From assembly GCA_012184525.1 (NCBI GenBank), contig WOFQ01000029.1:124001-188000 (forward strand): a stretch of DNA of 64,000 nucleotides. The letters are read 5' to 3'. Position 1 is the stretch's first letter. Each line of letters opens with the position of its first letter. Below the pieces are notes generated by a model that did not search any database, had not been told where the DNA came from, and saw nothing but the letters and a program-made list of their open reading frames with translations. A program made the position numbers and the translations under genes. This DNA is from Xenoacremonium recifei. Its lineage: Eukaryota; Ascomycota; Sordariomycetes; Hypocreales; Nectriaceae. Shown in pieces: positions 24,436-34,821 of this stretch.

Positions 24436-26286
24436 AGCGTTTGAAGCGATGTATAGGTTTTCGCGGAAGGTAGATTTTATGCGTATCTGGCGTGGGAATG
24501 ATGGATTATATTAATGGCAAGGTCACGGACGGGCACCGGATTTATTAGAATCTCGCGAGCGGGTTGAAAAGGGAAACGGAAGGGCTCAGACCCGAGGCGT
24601 GTTGGTCTTATGGCAAGGGGTATGAAGGATTTGATCTACGGATGCAACACCAAGGGTGCGAGCCAACGTCGGCAAGCGACGCTGGCTTCACGGATGGTCA
24701 GACAGGCGACAAACGCCCCAAGAGAGCAGCATTATGCAAACACTTTTTGGACTTGATTGATTTCTAGTTCTGTGCTTACTCACGGTCTCTAGGCGGTTGC
24801 CAACGCTCAATGTCGCTCTCATCACGATCTGCGTCCCCGAGTCTCGAGATCGACGAAGGATTCACTGCGCAGGTGGCGGACGAACTGGACAACTGCCGCG
24901 GAACCGGGATCTCAGCACTCTCAATCCCTCACTCACCCAAGGACCACCCACCACGTCTGTTAGCGTCTTCGTCCCGGACCGCGGGCGGGGATGACTTGGG
25001 AAATTAAATTAGTCTGTCCATTCCTCGTCCGGGCTGGGTCCAGGCCTGGTCTGTTCCTCTGCGGCAGGCCACATGTCACCAGCCGACAGCCTAGCACTTC
25101 TAGCAGCAGGTCTAGCAGAGGCCTAGCAGGACAGCTTTGGTCGCCGTGCTCGTGCGATAGGGAGGGAGGCCATGTGGAAACTCAGGCACAGACAGCGGTG
25201 GTGGACGGCGCGGATGCGTGGGATGGTTTGCCCCGGACTGGTTTCGAGACGGTGTCCGAGTCATTTGCATTGGCGTCGGGTTCGTCGATACGGGATTATT
25301 CAAGGCCCGTTGCTCGAGCTTCGTTTGATTCAGTCGATGTTGCCCATCTTCTGCAGGGTTGATTCACAAAAGGCCGAGCTCGATATCACGCGGGAAGTCG
25401 TCCTGTTTCTCTTCTCGCCATCCATCGCACCACCCTTGCTCGACCCTCCTCCTGCAATTGCAATTGATTGATTTGTCACCAGCTGACGATCCCGAGGGGC
25501 TGACCGCAGCTGCATCGTGCATACGACGAGAACACGTACGTGGTGATACCCTCCCTCGCTGCTGTCCTATTACATACATCCGCATTCTCTCCCTTCATCC
25601 CTCCGAAAGCGCTCTGTTTGTTCCGTTGGCAGAAAACGGCATTTCCCGTCGTGCAACGGCAACTATCGTCCTGTACTCCCGAACCAAGCGGCCGGGACAA
25701 GGAGCTTTTGTCCCTCGGTCTGGTCCACGGAAGGCTTCGTTTGTCTTGCACGGGGCACTTTTGCGGCACCAGCGTGGCGATCATGAACATCAATTTGAGC
25801 AGAGTCTCTCACGTGGAGTGTCTCAGCCAAGGCATTCCCGCGTTGGGAGAAGAATGATGGCTGGATCAGTCAGTCCGAAGTACCAGGGCCTTGGGCAGCG
25901 CGGGATCTTGTCCGACGTCTCTCATCCCGTCTGGGCGAGGATGCATGACCGAAGCCACATGGAGCTGAGACACGAACATGCGCTGTGGCTTTTGGGCAAG
26001 GATTGACTCGCCTTACGGGACGGGATATGGACTTTTAGGGTCCTCTGCCGCCCTCAGCCCTCTGAGCTGGCCATGATTCCTGAGACTAGCGCGGGCGACT
26101 TTGCTTTTGACGGGCGGGAGTTGTCGTCGTCGCCGCCTTTGCCTGCCCTCCCTCACGTCCCCTTGATGATCGACGGCGGATGATTGCTGATTTTCACCAG
26201 GATCAAGGAAGACAGGAAATCCAAACTCAATTCCTTACAAGACTCAGAACGGAAGTTTGTTACGCAGCAAACTTCACACTTGCGCA
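24436..26286. other. 1.85-kb gap between LaeA-like and O-methyltransferase genes
   Basis: I see no gene, RNA or repeat that I can support. The candidate frames are Arg/Ser-rich, lack recognisable motifs and overlap on opposite strands. Confidence 0.4.
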
Positions 26287-28091
26287 ATGGCGAAGATTAG
26301 AGTTCCATCGTGGCTTCACAGCTCCGAGAAGACTGGCAGCGCTGATGCCGACCGCAAGAAGCAGAACCGGCGATCGCTTTCGGGTCTGGCCTCGTTGAGG
26401 TCCAAGAACAGCGAGCCTACACCAGCGCCAGAAATTCCAGCCATGCCCAAGGACGAGCCTCCAGCAGAGCCCGTATCGAGCACCTCGCAGATGATCCAAT
26501 TGGCCAAGAAGATCACCGAGGAGACTGAGAAGCTGGACCGCTACATTAAGGAGAATGGTCTCCCCGAACCCGGCTTTGCCGTCGATGCTCCTGACGACTT
26601 CCCCAAGCTGCCGGATGACATCCAGAAGAGCCGTCAAGAGATTGTATATGCCACGCGAGAGCTCGGTGCGTTGGTACGAGGGCCCAGAGAGTCTGTTAGA
26701 TGGGGCGTTTGGAGTGTGAGTTGATGCCGTGTCAAGGCGAGTCGAGATGCTGACATCTACAGTTTCTGGACACTTTGAGTTTGCAAATCATCAACAACTA
26801 CGGCATTGGTAAAACCACCCAGATATTTCATGAGTATTAGGGTGTAAAGAAAAGACTGCTAACTCGAACAGCAAAACTTGTTCCTCTAGACGCCCCCATC
26901 TCAATGTCAGATCTCCAGACCAAGACCTCACTGGATCCTATCAACCTTGCCCGCGTCATCCGCCATAGCATCACCAACAATGTCTTCCAGGAGCCTACAC
27001 CCGGCATGATTGCCCACACCGCGGCATCTCGCATGCTCGCCGAAGATGCACCCCTCCAAGCCTGGGTCGGCTTCAACTCAGAGGACATTTTCCCTGCGTC
27101 AGCGCAGGTGCTCAAGTCGCTCAAGACGTACCCTGAGGCCACGTCCCTGACCCGGACGGGCTTCAATTTCTCTAACGACACCGTCGACAAGGAGCCGATG
27201 TTTGTGACGTTTGGAAAAGACCCCCTGCGGGCGAAGCGCATGGGTGGCGCCATGGCGAGCTTGACGGGTGGCGAGGGATACGAGCTCAGCTACTTCGTCG
27301 ACAACTACGACCTGGCGGAGGTGGATGCGCGAGAGGGCACCTTTGTAGACATTGGAGGCAGCCATGGTTTCGTGTGTGTTGACCTGGCCAAGAAATGGAA
27401 GGGCATGAAGTTCGTGGTGCAGGATCTGCCCAAGACAGTAGACAGTGCCCCCAAGCCGCTGAGTGAAGACGAGGACGTCGACAAGCGCATCACGCTTCAG
27501 GCCCACGACTTCTTCACCGAGCAGCCCGTCAAGGACGCGGACAGTACGTTACCCCTCACCCTCACCATACACCCTGTAGCAAGCTGACCCTCCACAGTCT
27601 ACTTCTTCCGCTGGATCATCCACAACTACTCAACCCCCTACGCCGTCAAGATCCTCAAAGCTCTTGTGCCCGCCCTCAAGCCAGGCGCCCGCATCGTCAT
27701 CAACGATCACTGCCTACGACCCGCCGGCGCCGAGAATCCCTGGGATGACCGCCTGATGCGCAGCATGGACATGGTAATGCTGACGCTGCTGAACGCGCAG
27801 GAGCGCACGGAGGAGGAGTTTCGGGCGCTGTTTGCGGCGGCAGACGAGCGCTTCGTGTTTAAGGTGAGTTTGCTGCCTCTCATAACCTTTTTGTTACGCA
27901 GATGGGAAGTGATGCTAATGAGAATGCAGGGCGTTGTCAGAGTCGAGGGCTGTCGGATGAGTGTCGTCGAGGCGGTTTGGGATCCGGAGAGTGTTGTTGC
28001 GGCTGTGGAGGAGGTGCAGCAGAACGGCGAGGTAGTGGTTAATGGTGAGAGTAAGGAGAGCGAAGTCAAGAACGGTGAGGATACGGCGTGA
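26287..28091 (+). CDS. O-methyltransferase, sterigmatocystin OMT-like family
   Basis: Five exons (26287-26715, 26763-26808, 26872-27543, 27598-27863, 27930-28091) join to 524 residues. The start is the ATG after CACTTGCGCA. The N-terminal 85 residues are basic and disordered; a helical dimerisation region follows. The methyltransferase core shows motif I as FVDIGGSHGFVCVDLAKKW near 315, then FFRWIIHNYSTPYAVKIL and IVINDHCLRPAGAENPWDD, the standard end of fungal plant-type OMTs. The reaction is SAM-dependent methylation of a hydroxyl group, usually on an aromatic polyketide; the actual substrate cannot be told. Intron 4 (27864-27929) is 66 bp with no in-frame stop, so its retention would insert 22 residues. 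No polyketide synthase is present in the window. Confidence 0.9.
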
Positions 28092-28486
28092 GCATCGTGG
28101 GAGCATTTACACAGGGCCTGGGGAGCATGAGATTGGTTGGAGTAATTCATCATTGATTTAATTTCATTTCATCTCGAGAAACATGAGTACCAGTATAAGT
28201 GAGCCAGCAAACCAGCGAGTGAGTGACCAAATGTGTATTCGAGTTTCAACGTCCAATCCTGGGGTATCTCTCTGTCTCTCTGTCTTTCTCTATACAACTT
28301 GTTCCCAAACCTAAACCCGTACCCATCCCAAGCCCGAAGGAAGCAAACAAACCAACTTTTGCAACGAGAAGCCTCTCGTCGATCAACCACCACTAATGCA
28401 CCGGTCCGCGCACCAATGCACTCACGACCACCAACGCCCCTCACCGGTGAGCCTCGTTTGCCTGCTGGCTATCTGACAGGTCAGTA
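28092..28486. other. Convergent 3' intergenic region
   Basis: This holds the 3' ends of the O-methyltransferase gene (plus) and the Nop6-like gene (minus). A short CTCTGTCT run lies near 28265. Nothing else is seen. Confidence 0.4.
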
Positions 28487-29802
28487 TCAGTACTTATTGC
28501 CGGGCACTCTCGCGCGACGACTCGGATGGATGGCATCCTCCATGTGCGCGCCGTCAGCAGGCGCAGCGTCGACGGTGGCGGCGGTCTTGGCGGTCTTTTC
28601 ACGCTCGATGCGCTTGGCTCGGTTCTCGTTGAGCTTGTTGTTCTTCTCGCGGATCTTTTGGGTGCGTTGCTTGGTCTTGCCGCCGCCGCCGGCACTGGGA
28701 GGATGAAGTTAGCGTGTTTGTCTCGATGTATTTGTATGTGTGTGTGCGTGTGTGTGATTCGCTCGATCGAGACGTGCCGTCTGCGTGGTCTGGATCGTGT
28801 GTTTTGTATAGCAAATTACAAAAGGTGCATGAGGGAGGGTGGCAGTGATGATGATGTTTGGCCCGATTGGGCTGCAGCGCGACGCATTGGGCGAAAGACA
28901 CTCGTCCACGCAGCAGCTCCGGAAGCGTGTCTCAGGCCGTCATGCATGGATGGATGGTCGACTAAGCAAACGAGGAAAGGGGAAACTCACGTCAACTCCA
29001 CGTTGATGCGCCGGGCGGGCGACACGCCGTCGTCAAACAGCGAGTGGTGGAACTTGTCGAGGCACGTGCGCATGTGCCAGACTTGCGCAAACTCGACAAA
29101 GGCGATGCCGCGGCATGGGTTGGGGTCGTCGCGGTTGCGCAGGCAGCGGACGGAGATGGGCGAGAGGGACGAGAAGTGGGCGGTGATGCTGGCGACGGTG
29201 GCGGAGAAGGGGAGGTTGCCAACGAAGACGATATGGCGGTCCTTCTTCTTGTTGGCGGAGGAGTCGTCGCCGTCGTCCTCGGCGTTTTCAGCAGTAGCGG
29301 GAGTGTTGTTGTCGGTGTTGGTTTCGTTGGGAGTCGTAGTGGTGTCGTTGCTCTCAGCCTTGGCCTTCTTGTCCTTCTTTTCCTTCTTCTTCTTGTCTTT
29401 CTTGTCTTTCTTCTCCTCCTTGGCCTCCTCTTTGCCCTCCTTGTCCTTTTTCTCCTTCTTTTTCTTGTCCTTCTTGGCCTTCTTCTCGTTGGGTTCCCCT
29501 GCAGCGTCGGGCTGCTCCGAGTCAGCGTCTGCACCCGTCATTGGCACGCTCTTCTCGGCGGCCACAGCCTCTTCCTCCTCATCTTCCTGCTCCGGCAGAT
29601 CCTGCAGATCACGTCGCTTGTCCTTGCGTTCCCGCCGCGACTCCTTCTTGTGCTTGTCTTTCTTGTCCTTCTTGGACTTCTTTACGTCATGTTTTTGGTC
29701 GTCATCGCTGCGCTTGCGCTTCTTGGCGGGCACGTCGTCTGAAGGCACATCCTCGACCGGGACAGCGGCCTCGGCTTCGCGCGCACGTTTGCTCTTCACC
29801 AT
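28487..29802 (-). CDS. nop6: Nop6-like nucleolar RRM protein
   Basis: Exons 29802-28991 and 28694-28487 give 339 residues. The first 190 residues are dominated by Lys/Glu/Asp tracts typical of nucleolar assembly factors. One RRM follows at about 195-275 with RNP2 as HIVFVGNLPF and RNP1 as RGIAFVEF. The second exon encodes a basic C-terminus ending ARVPGNKY. Single-RRM architecture with a Lys-rich arm matches yeast Nop6, a 40S subunit assembly factor. The 298-bp intron (28990-28693) is long for this genome and contains a TG/CA dinucleotide run near 28735-28755. Confidence 0.75.
28735..28757. repeat. TG dinucleotide run in intron
   Basis: An imperfect (TG)n tract inside the intron of the Nop6-like gene. 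Confidence 0.8.
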
Positions 29803-31658
29803 GGCGGGCGGCTAGCTGAATAGCTACTTTGGGACTGGTTTGGATCTGAAGCTCTCGAGTCGATTCGCTGCTTCAAAGTGCAGAAGCAGGATGCGGTCGA
29901 GATCGGAGGGGAGGATAGCTTGTGGCTGGCTGGACGGGTGACGATAGACGGCGTCTTGCAGAGGCGGAGTCGAGAATCTCGTTGTTTGCCAATTGTCTCT
30001 TTGTTGACTGGTCAAATCGCCGTTTTCGGAGGAGGCGTCGTCGTGGTCGTGTCCGTCGCGAGTCAAGTGATGGAGCAACTGGATTGCTGGTTGAAGAGAT
30101 AACGTTGCTTTTTTCCTGCTGTATCGTCAATAATTTTTTTTTACCTGACTTCTTCCCTGCAGGGAGCGCTCGGGACAGTCTAGGCCATTCGCAGCCTAGC
30201 CGCAGCGCATCGCCCGCTAGAACCCGCTGGCGAGAGTCCCCAAATGGTCCCTAAAGACCCCTGTCGCCTCCACCACCTTGTCCACCATCCATCAGGCATG
30301 GATCTGATGTGGATGGATCATGGATGGTGGGCTGCCCAAGAACCTGGAACTGAGGCGGGAGACAATGCCCACCATGTTGACAAACTGGTAGCGAGGGGAG
30401 AATTGTTTGGTTGGAGAGAGTCAGGGGCTGAGTGAGGTGTGCGGCTGAGGAGACATGAAAGAGGCAGAAAAGAGGAAAAGGAGGGTCACCTCGGGGAAAA
30501 AAAGCAGGTCTGGAGGGGAAGGAGCGGTGGGCGGCAGACGAGGTGGTTGCATTTTGCTGCCCTTACAGCGGAGCGGACATGCTGCAACATGTAGCAGTAC
30601 AAGGCGGGTACTTGGGGTTTGATGGATGGATGAGTGTATTACTGTCCTTGCTTTTGAGCAGCAGCATTTCGACAACATTGGCTGCTTGATGGTGGTGGTG
30701 GCTGCTGCATGTCTCTGTGCCGCCGCCTCTGGGGCCTCATGACCACCGCAAAGAGGGGGTGGCTTTTGCTTTCCTTTCTTTTTCCTGTGTGGTCCAGAGA
30801 AGAAGAGTGTCTGTCTGTCTCTCTCTCTCTCTCTCTTACACTTAGACGAACAGACACAACAGACTGACAACTCACACAGCACCAACACATTGCAGTCCAA
30901 ACAGTTTCACCTCTCCGACAGTTACAGACTAAAAAAAAAACGGCTGTCAGACGTCAACCCGAACCGCCCAGGGCCTCCTCTCCCGCCCATCCCAGCTCGC
31001 CTCCTCGCTAGCTCCCCTTGCCAGGCCAGGGTCTCTTGCAACGGCCTTTGCTCCCCCGCCGCTGTCATGCTGGCCCGGGACCCAATGGCGACCAGGCCCA
31101 GCAATCAGTCCGTCCGGGGGAGTTCCAGAGGAGAGACCCTGGCTGGCTTGCGGATGGTTGCGGAATCGTCTGAGTGACAACCCTACATCCATACGTATGT
31201 ACCTCGAGGTGGCTGCTGGAGTCGCGGGTACTTCCATTGGCCTGCCCGTCATCCGCTCCAGCTCAGGCCAGGTCCATTAATCAGGGCAGTTGATGAGGTG
31301 GGAAGGCAGCATGGAGGCGTTGTTGCTTTTTTGCTACCTGCCTGCCTTACCTCCTGTTCCCGTCACTTCCTTCCCTCCCAGTTCTTAATATGAGCTCTTC
31401 TGCTGCTGTCGCCGACTTTTTCTCTTCCTCCCTTTTTCTTTCTCTTCTTCCTATCCCATCATTTCCTTTTGCCTCGCAAGATACCCCGTGTCCTGTTTAA
31501 TTCTATTCAATTGACGAGCGGTAGCCAGTCTGCAGTTACTCGGCTCGTTCTCACCTACACTCTGACTCTCACCACCACTGCGTCTCACACACTCGCTCCC
31601 ACACACAGACACTCTCACTCCTACTGATTCCCACCTCAATTGGCCTTCTCTCTCCAAC
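29803..31658. other. 1.86-kb divergent intergenic region
   Basis: No supported gene. A TCTC run lies at about 30810-30838 and a run of ten A at 30931-30940. The last 200 bp are CT-rich, as expected for the leader of the gene at 31659. Confidence 0.4.
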
Positions 31659-33800
31659 ATGAAGGCGACCTGTCGTCTCGCCACGAGCGAGATCCGCCAC
31701 AAGGGGCTTCCAGGCGACGTCGACTACCAAGAGTCGGTGACGGCACAATCGTCGCTATCTCGGAATAGCCTCTCCGGACCGTCTATCGCGTTGCGAGCCA
31801 ACGGCCACAAGCGCACCCAGAGCGACGGCAATGGCATCCCGTCAGCGCCTCCAGTCGACCCTCTCATCCCCCGCCACGGCGATGTTGAGCGCGTCTTCCA
31901 CGCCAGCCTCGAGACCTGGCGCCAGTTCCACCACCACGCCGCCGCCGCCCTGCAGACTGCGTCTCAGCAGCTCTTCCCGCCTGGCCTCAAGCCCGCCATC
32001 ATGCACGACCTGATGCCGCCGCTGCCCGACGCCCTCCCCGCGCGGGGCGTGCTCGTGGGCGCTCCCACCTGGCTGATCCCTGAGCCTGAGCCTGAGCCTG
32101 AATCTCAGCCCGAGCCGGAGCCCAAGCCGGCGCCCGACTGTGACGCTGCCGTTTCCTCCTCCGCCTCGTCGCCTGCATCTCGACCCGATCTGGATCTGAA
32201 CCAGGTTGCCGGGCTCCCCAAGTACTTCCGCCTGGCCTATCCCGCGCCGCTGGCCTGCCGCGTGTCTGGCGATCCCGCTATGCACCACTACCAGTCGCCT
32301 CCCCCCGGCCTGGCTATCTTCGCTCTCGGCTGGTCCTACGTCTTCTCCACCCGCCTGCTGCAGCTCCAGCAGCGCCGGCCCCGCTATACCGCCGGGTCTT
32401 GCATCCGGCCGATCCCGGCTCCGTGTGTCGGCCCGGTCGAGCCTGATGAGGTAGTCGTGCCTCTGCCGGCGTCGGCGTCGCACCGTCTGGTGCACTGGCT
32501 GTGCGCCATCCTCGCCCCGGAGTCCGGTTGGGAAGCCGCCGACGACTCGACCGAAGATGCTGACGCCGCCTCCGAGAACACCGCCCGATGCTCTCCATGG
32601 CATGCCTCTTGCGGCGCCGGCGACGTCCGCTTCGTCGTCTCCACCGCTTCTCAGGTCTATCTTGACCCGACCGATCCCGCCCCGTCCGCCGATGAGGCCC
32701 TCGAACTGCTCCTCGAGTTTTGTGACCTCTTCGGCCTCGGCCACGATGATCTGGAGTCTGACGCCCCTCAGCCCCTTTCTCCTATCAAGGCGGGTTTCAT
32801 GGCGGCGCTGGCCATTCCCTTCTACCGCATGGCCAAGCTGCAGCCGAGATTCCCTTGTCCCGTCCTCACTCCCCGAGAAGGAAATTCCCCGGCGCCCCTA
32901 AATGATGACCAGAAGGATTCCATCCGCGCCTGGCTCGACGATGCTCGCTACCTCATGACGCTCAGCATGCAACCCTATGTCCTCAGCTCCGTCCTTTGGA
33001 GCGTCTTCTACCAGCCCGCCGTGCCTTGCAACCTTGTCAGCCCCTGGATGACATCCATTCTGACTGTGCTTGCTCCGGCTCTCAAGACTGGCGATTACCC
33101 ACTGCTTGCCGCCATCTTCACCCTTCGCCGGCCCCGCGTCGGTCTCTGGTGGCTCGGTCTCTTCCTCCTAGGCGACCCGCGTCTCCTGAATCTGATCATC
33201 TCCTACCTCACAACCCTGAACGAGGGTCTTCTGCCTTATGATACGCTCTCTCGCCCCGACGTCGTCACCGCGCTTTGGACTGGCGCATCGCAGTCCTACC
33301 AGGACGACCCAGACACGTACCGCCCGGTCATTCCTGCAACTGCCAACTTCGTTCCCCGGGTCACGCTGTTGCAGCATCGCCACACCCTCACGCTTCGCGA
33401 CCCCTATCCGCTCTTTACCCCATGGCGTCCCTTTGGAGCTCTGCCCCGTATCGCCGTCGAGCCGGACCTGTACCCTTGGTTGGAGCACGGTCACCGCCGA
33501 CGCTACCTCCGGTGGAAGTGGTGGGTGAAGGATGATTCGTCCTTCAATCCAGTGATCTACACTCGGTCTTCCTCAGCCTCGTCTCCCGTAGTGCCAGATC
33601 GGTTGACCATGTTGCCCTGCACCGAGCCTCCGGCACCGCTCCCCCATGGCATCACCATCGATCCAACTCCCAGCATCGTCGCGACACGCGCCATGATTGC
33701 TCACTCGCTCGGTACCATCATGGGAGAGCGTGTCGACGTTGCGACTGTTATTCCTGGCTTGACAGATGACCACCCCTGGCTGCGCGATTGGACGCCGTAG
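31659..33800 (+). CDS. Hypothetical protein, 713 residues, unrecognised fungal family
   Basis: A single uninterrupted ORF with ATG after a pyrimidine-rich leader and strong GC3 bias throughout, so it is very likely coding. I do not recognise the family. The N-terminal 70 residues are Ser-rich and basic; a Pro/Glu repeat (PEPEPEPE, QPEPEPKPAPD) lies near 140-160. From about 185 the chain becomes ordered with many Trp, Tyr and Leu, for example LPKYFRLAYPAPLACRV, LAIFALGWSYVFSTRLLQL and GLWWLGLFLLGDPRLLNLII. The last is the most hydrophobic stretch but is not clearly a membrane segment. There is no signal peptide. Proteins of this look are common single-exon fungal hypotheticals near heterokaryon-type loci, but no function is claimed. 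Confidence 0.7.
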   Translation: MKATCRLATSEIRHKGLPGDVDYQESVTAQSSLSRNSLSGPSIALRANGHKRTQSDGNGIPSAPPVDPLIPRHGDVERVFHASLETWRQFHHHAAAALQTASQQLFPPGLKPAIMHDLMPPLPDALPARGVLVGAPTWLIPEPEPEPESQPEPEPKPAPDCDAAVSSSASSPASRPDLDLNQVAGLPKYFRLAYPAPLACRVSGDPAMHHYQSPPPGLAIFALGWSYVFSTRLLQLQQRRPRYTAGSCIRPIPAPCVGPVEPDEVVVPLPASASHRLVHWLCAILAPESGWEAADDSTEDADAASENTARCSPWHASCGAGDVRFVVSTASQVYLDPTDPAPSADEALELLLEFCDLFGLGHDDLESDAPQPLSPIKAGFMAALAIPFYRMAKLQPRFPCPVLTPREGNSPAPLNDDQKDSIRAWLDDARYLMTLSMQPYVLSSVLWSVFYQPAVPCNLVSPWMTSILTVLAPALKTGDYPLLAAIFTLRRPRVGLWWLGLFLLGDPRLLNLIISYLTTLNEGLLPYDTLSRPDVVTALWTGASQSYQDDPDTYRPVIPATANFVPRVTLLQHRHTLTLRDPYPLFTPWRPFGALPRIAVEPDLYPWLEHGHRRRYLRWKWWVKDDSSFNPVIYTRSSSASSPVVPDRLTMLPCTEPPAPLPHGITIDPTPSIVATRAMIAHSLGTIMGERVDVATVIPGLTDDHPWLRDWTP

Positions 33801-34518
33801 CTCTTTTCGCTCTTTTGGATCGACTTCTTGAATATACCAACTCCTGCCTAATGGCAAATACGTCACGGGAGTTCAGTTTCCGTTATCTCTTTCTGGCATC
33901 TACATCTTCTTTCTTTTCTTATCTTTTAAATAAGTGATGGGATCTACACGGGCAAGGAACACGCAAACACGGGTCTGTTTTAAAAATGGCGTCGATAAAG
34001 AGAGAGAGAGAGGCCGAGAGACACTTACGCCAGACGGGCGAACAATATGACGAGACTATTGGATAAATTGTAAAATCTGGATCAAAAGTATCATTATTAC
34101 CTTTCGTATCTTCGCTCTTGATTTTCCCCTTGTTCTCGGTTGAATTTTCTCTTCCTTATACTAGTTACGGCCGCTTATATGGGCAGTATTTGCCCCTGGG
34201 GTCAACAGCACTCCAACTGTATATGTCTCAATAAACCAGTCAATCATCAAACCTCACTTCTTGTTAACAGGAACAATCATCGCTCAATCAAACTTCCAAC
34301 AAATTCGCCGCTGTTCACTTAAAGAGCTCGTCAATCGAGTGCACCAACCCCCTTTATTATCACCGTGAGTCTAAGTTTCTACCGATCACATCAACCATGA
34401 TAAGAATCCTCATAATACCGCAATATGCCTTCCAGTAATCATGTTCTCAACATCCTTCAAACCCAGTATAAATAGTGCGCCACTTCCTGACTTCGTTCCA
34501 CTGCGACGCCCTCTCTTG
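33801..34518. other. Convergent 3' intergenic region
   Basis: AT-rich DNA between convergent genes. A GAGA run lies at about 34000-34013. It should hold both 3' untranslated regions; no gene is seen. Confidence 0.4.
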
Positions 34519-34821
34519 TCACCACCAAGCCGCAATAGCCAACAGCAGTGTGAAGCAAATGAACATCGAAGGTATCAGAACCCCATCGCTGCCGCCCGTC
34601 GTCATCGGTCCTGTGACGTTGATTGCTGTAGGAAGCGATACCACTGTTCGTTGAAAGCCCGAAGAAACAAAAGGACCACCATCCCGATGCTCATCAGCCG
34701 AGTTCTCCGCGTCTTTCTCATCGCCTTCAAGGTTGTTCTCTCTCTTCACCAGTTCCCAGTTGCCATCATCGTTGAGAGTAACCTGGGGAGGAGGAGTTGC
34801 CTTTGCAGGGACTGCCCTTTC
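34519..34821 (-). CDS. In-frame coding extension beyond TAG with GPI-anchor-like tail
   Basis: Directly after the TAG at 34824-34822 and in the same frame, the minus strand reads ERAVPAKATPPPQVTLNDDG, then acidic and Ser/Thr-rich sequence. It ends in TTGGSDGVLIPSMFICFTLL... and AIAAWW before a TGA at 34519. Small residues followed by a hydrophobic C-terminus is what GPI attachment signals look like, and it is the end expected for the wall protein upstream. The frame could be joined by an intron ending at the TAG itself (TTGTAG as acceptor) with a weak donor such as GTTGAC 66 bp upstream, by stop readthrough, or not at all if this is a nonsense allele. Confidence 0.6.
   Translation of the reverse strand, partial: ERAVPAKATPPPQVTLNDDGNWELVKRENNLEGDEKDAENSADEHRDGGPFVSSGFQRTVVSLPTAINVTGPMTTGGSDGVLIPSMFICFTLLLAIAAWW

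Noticed and set aside
25359..26006. 215-codon ORF before the O-methyltransferase gene
   Set aside because: No recognisable motif, Arg/His-rich composition, opposed by ORFs of similar size on the other strand.
28526..29815. 429-codon plus-strand ORF antisense to the Nop6-like gene
   Set aside because: Leu/Ser/Phe runs are the complement of the Lys/Glu tracts; the minus strand has a clear RRM and splice sites.
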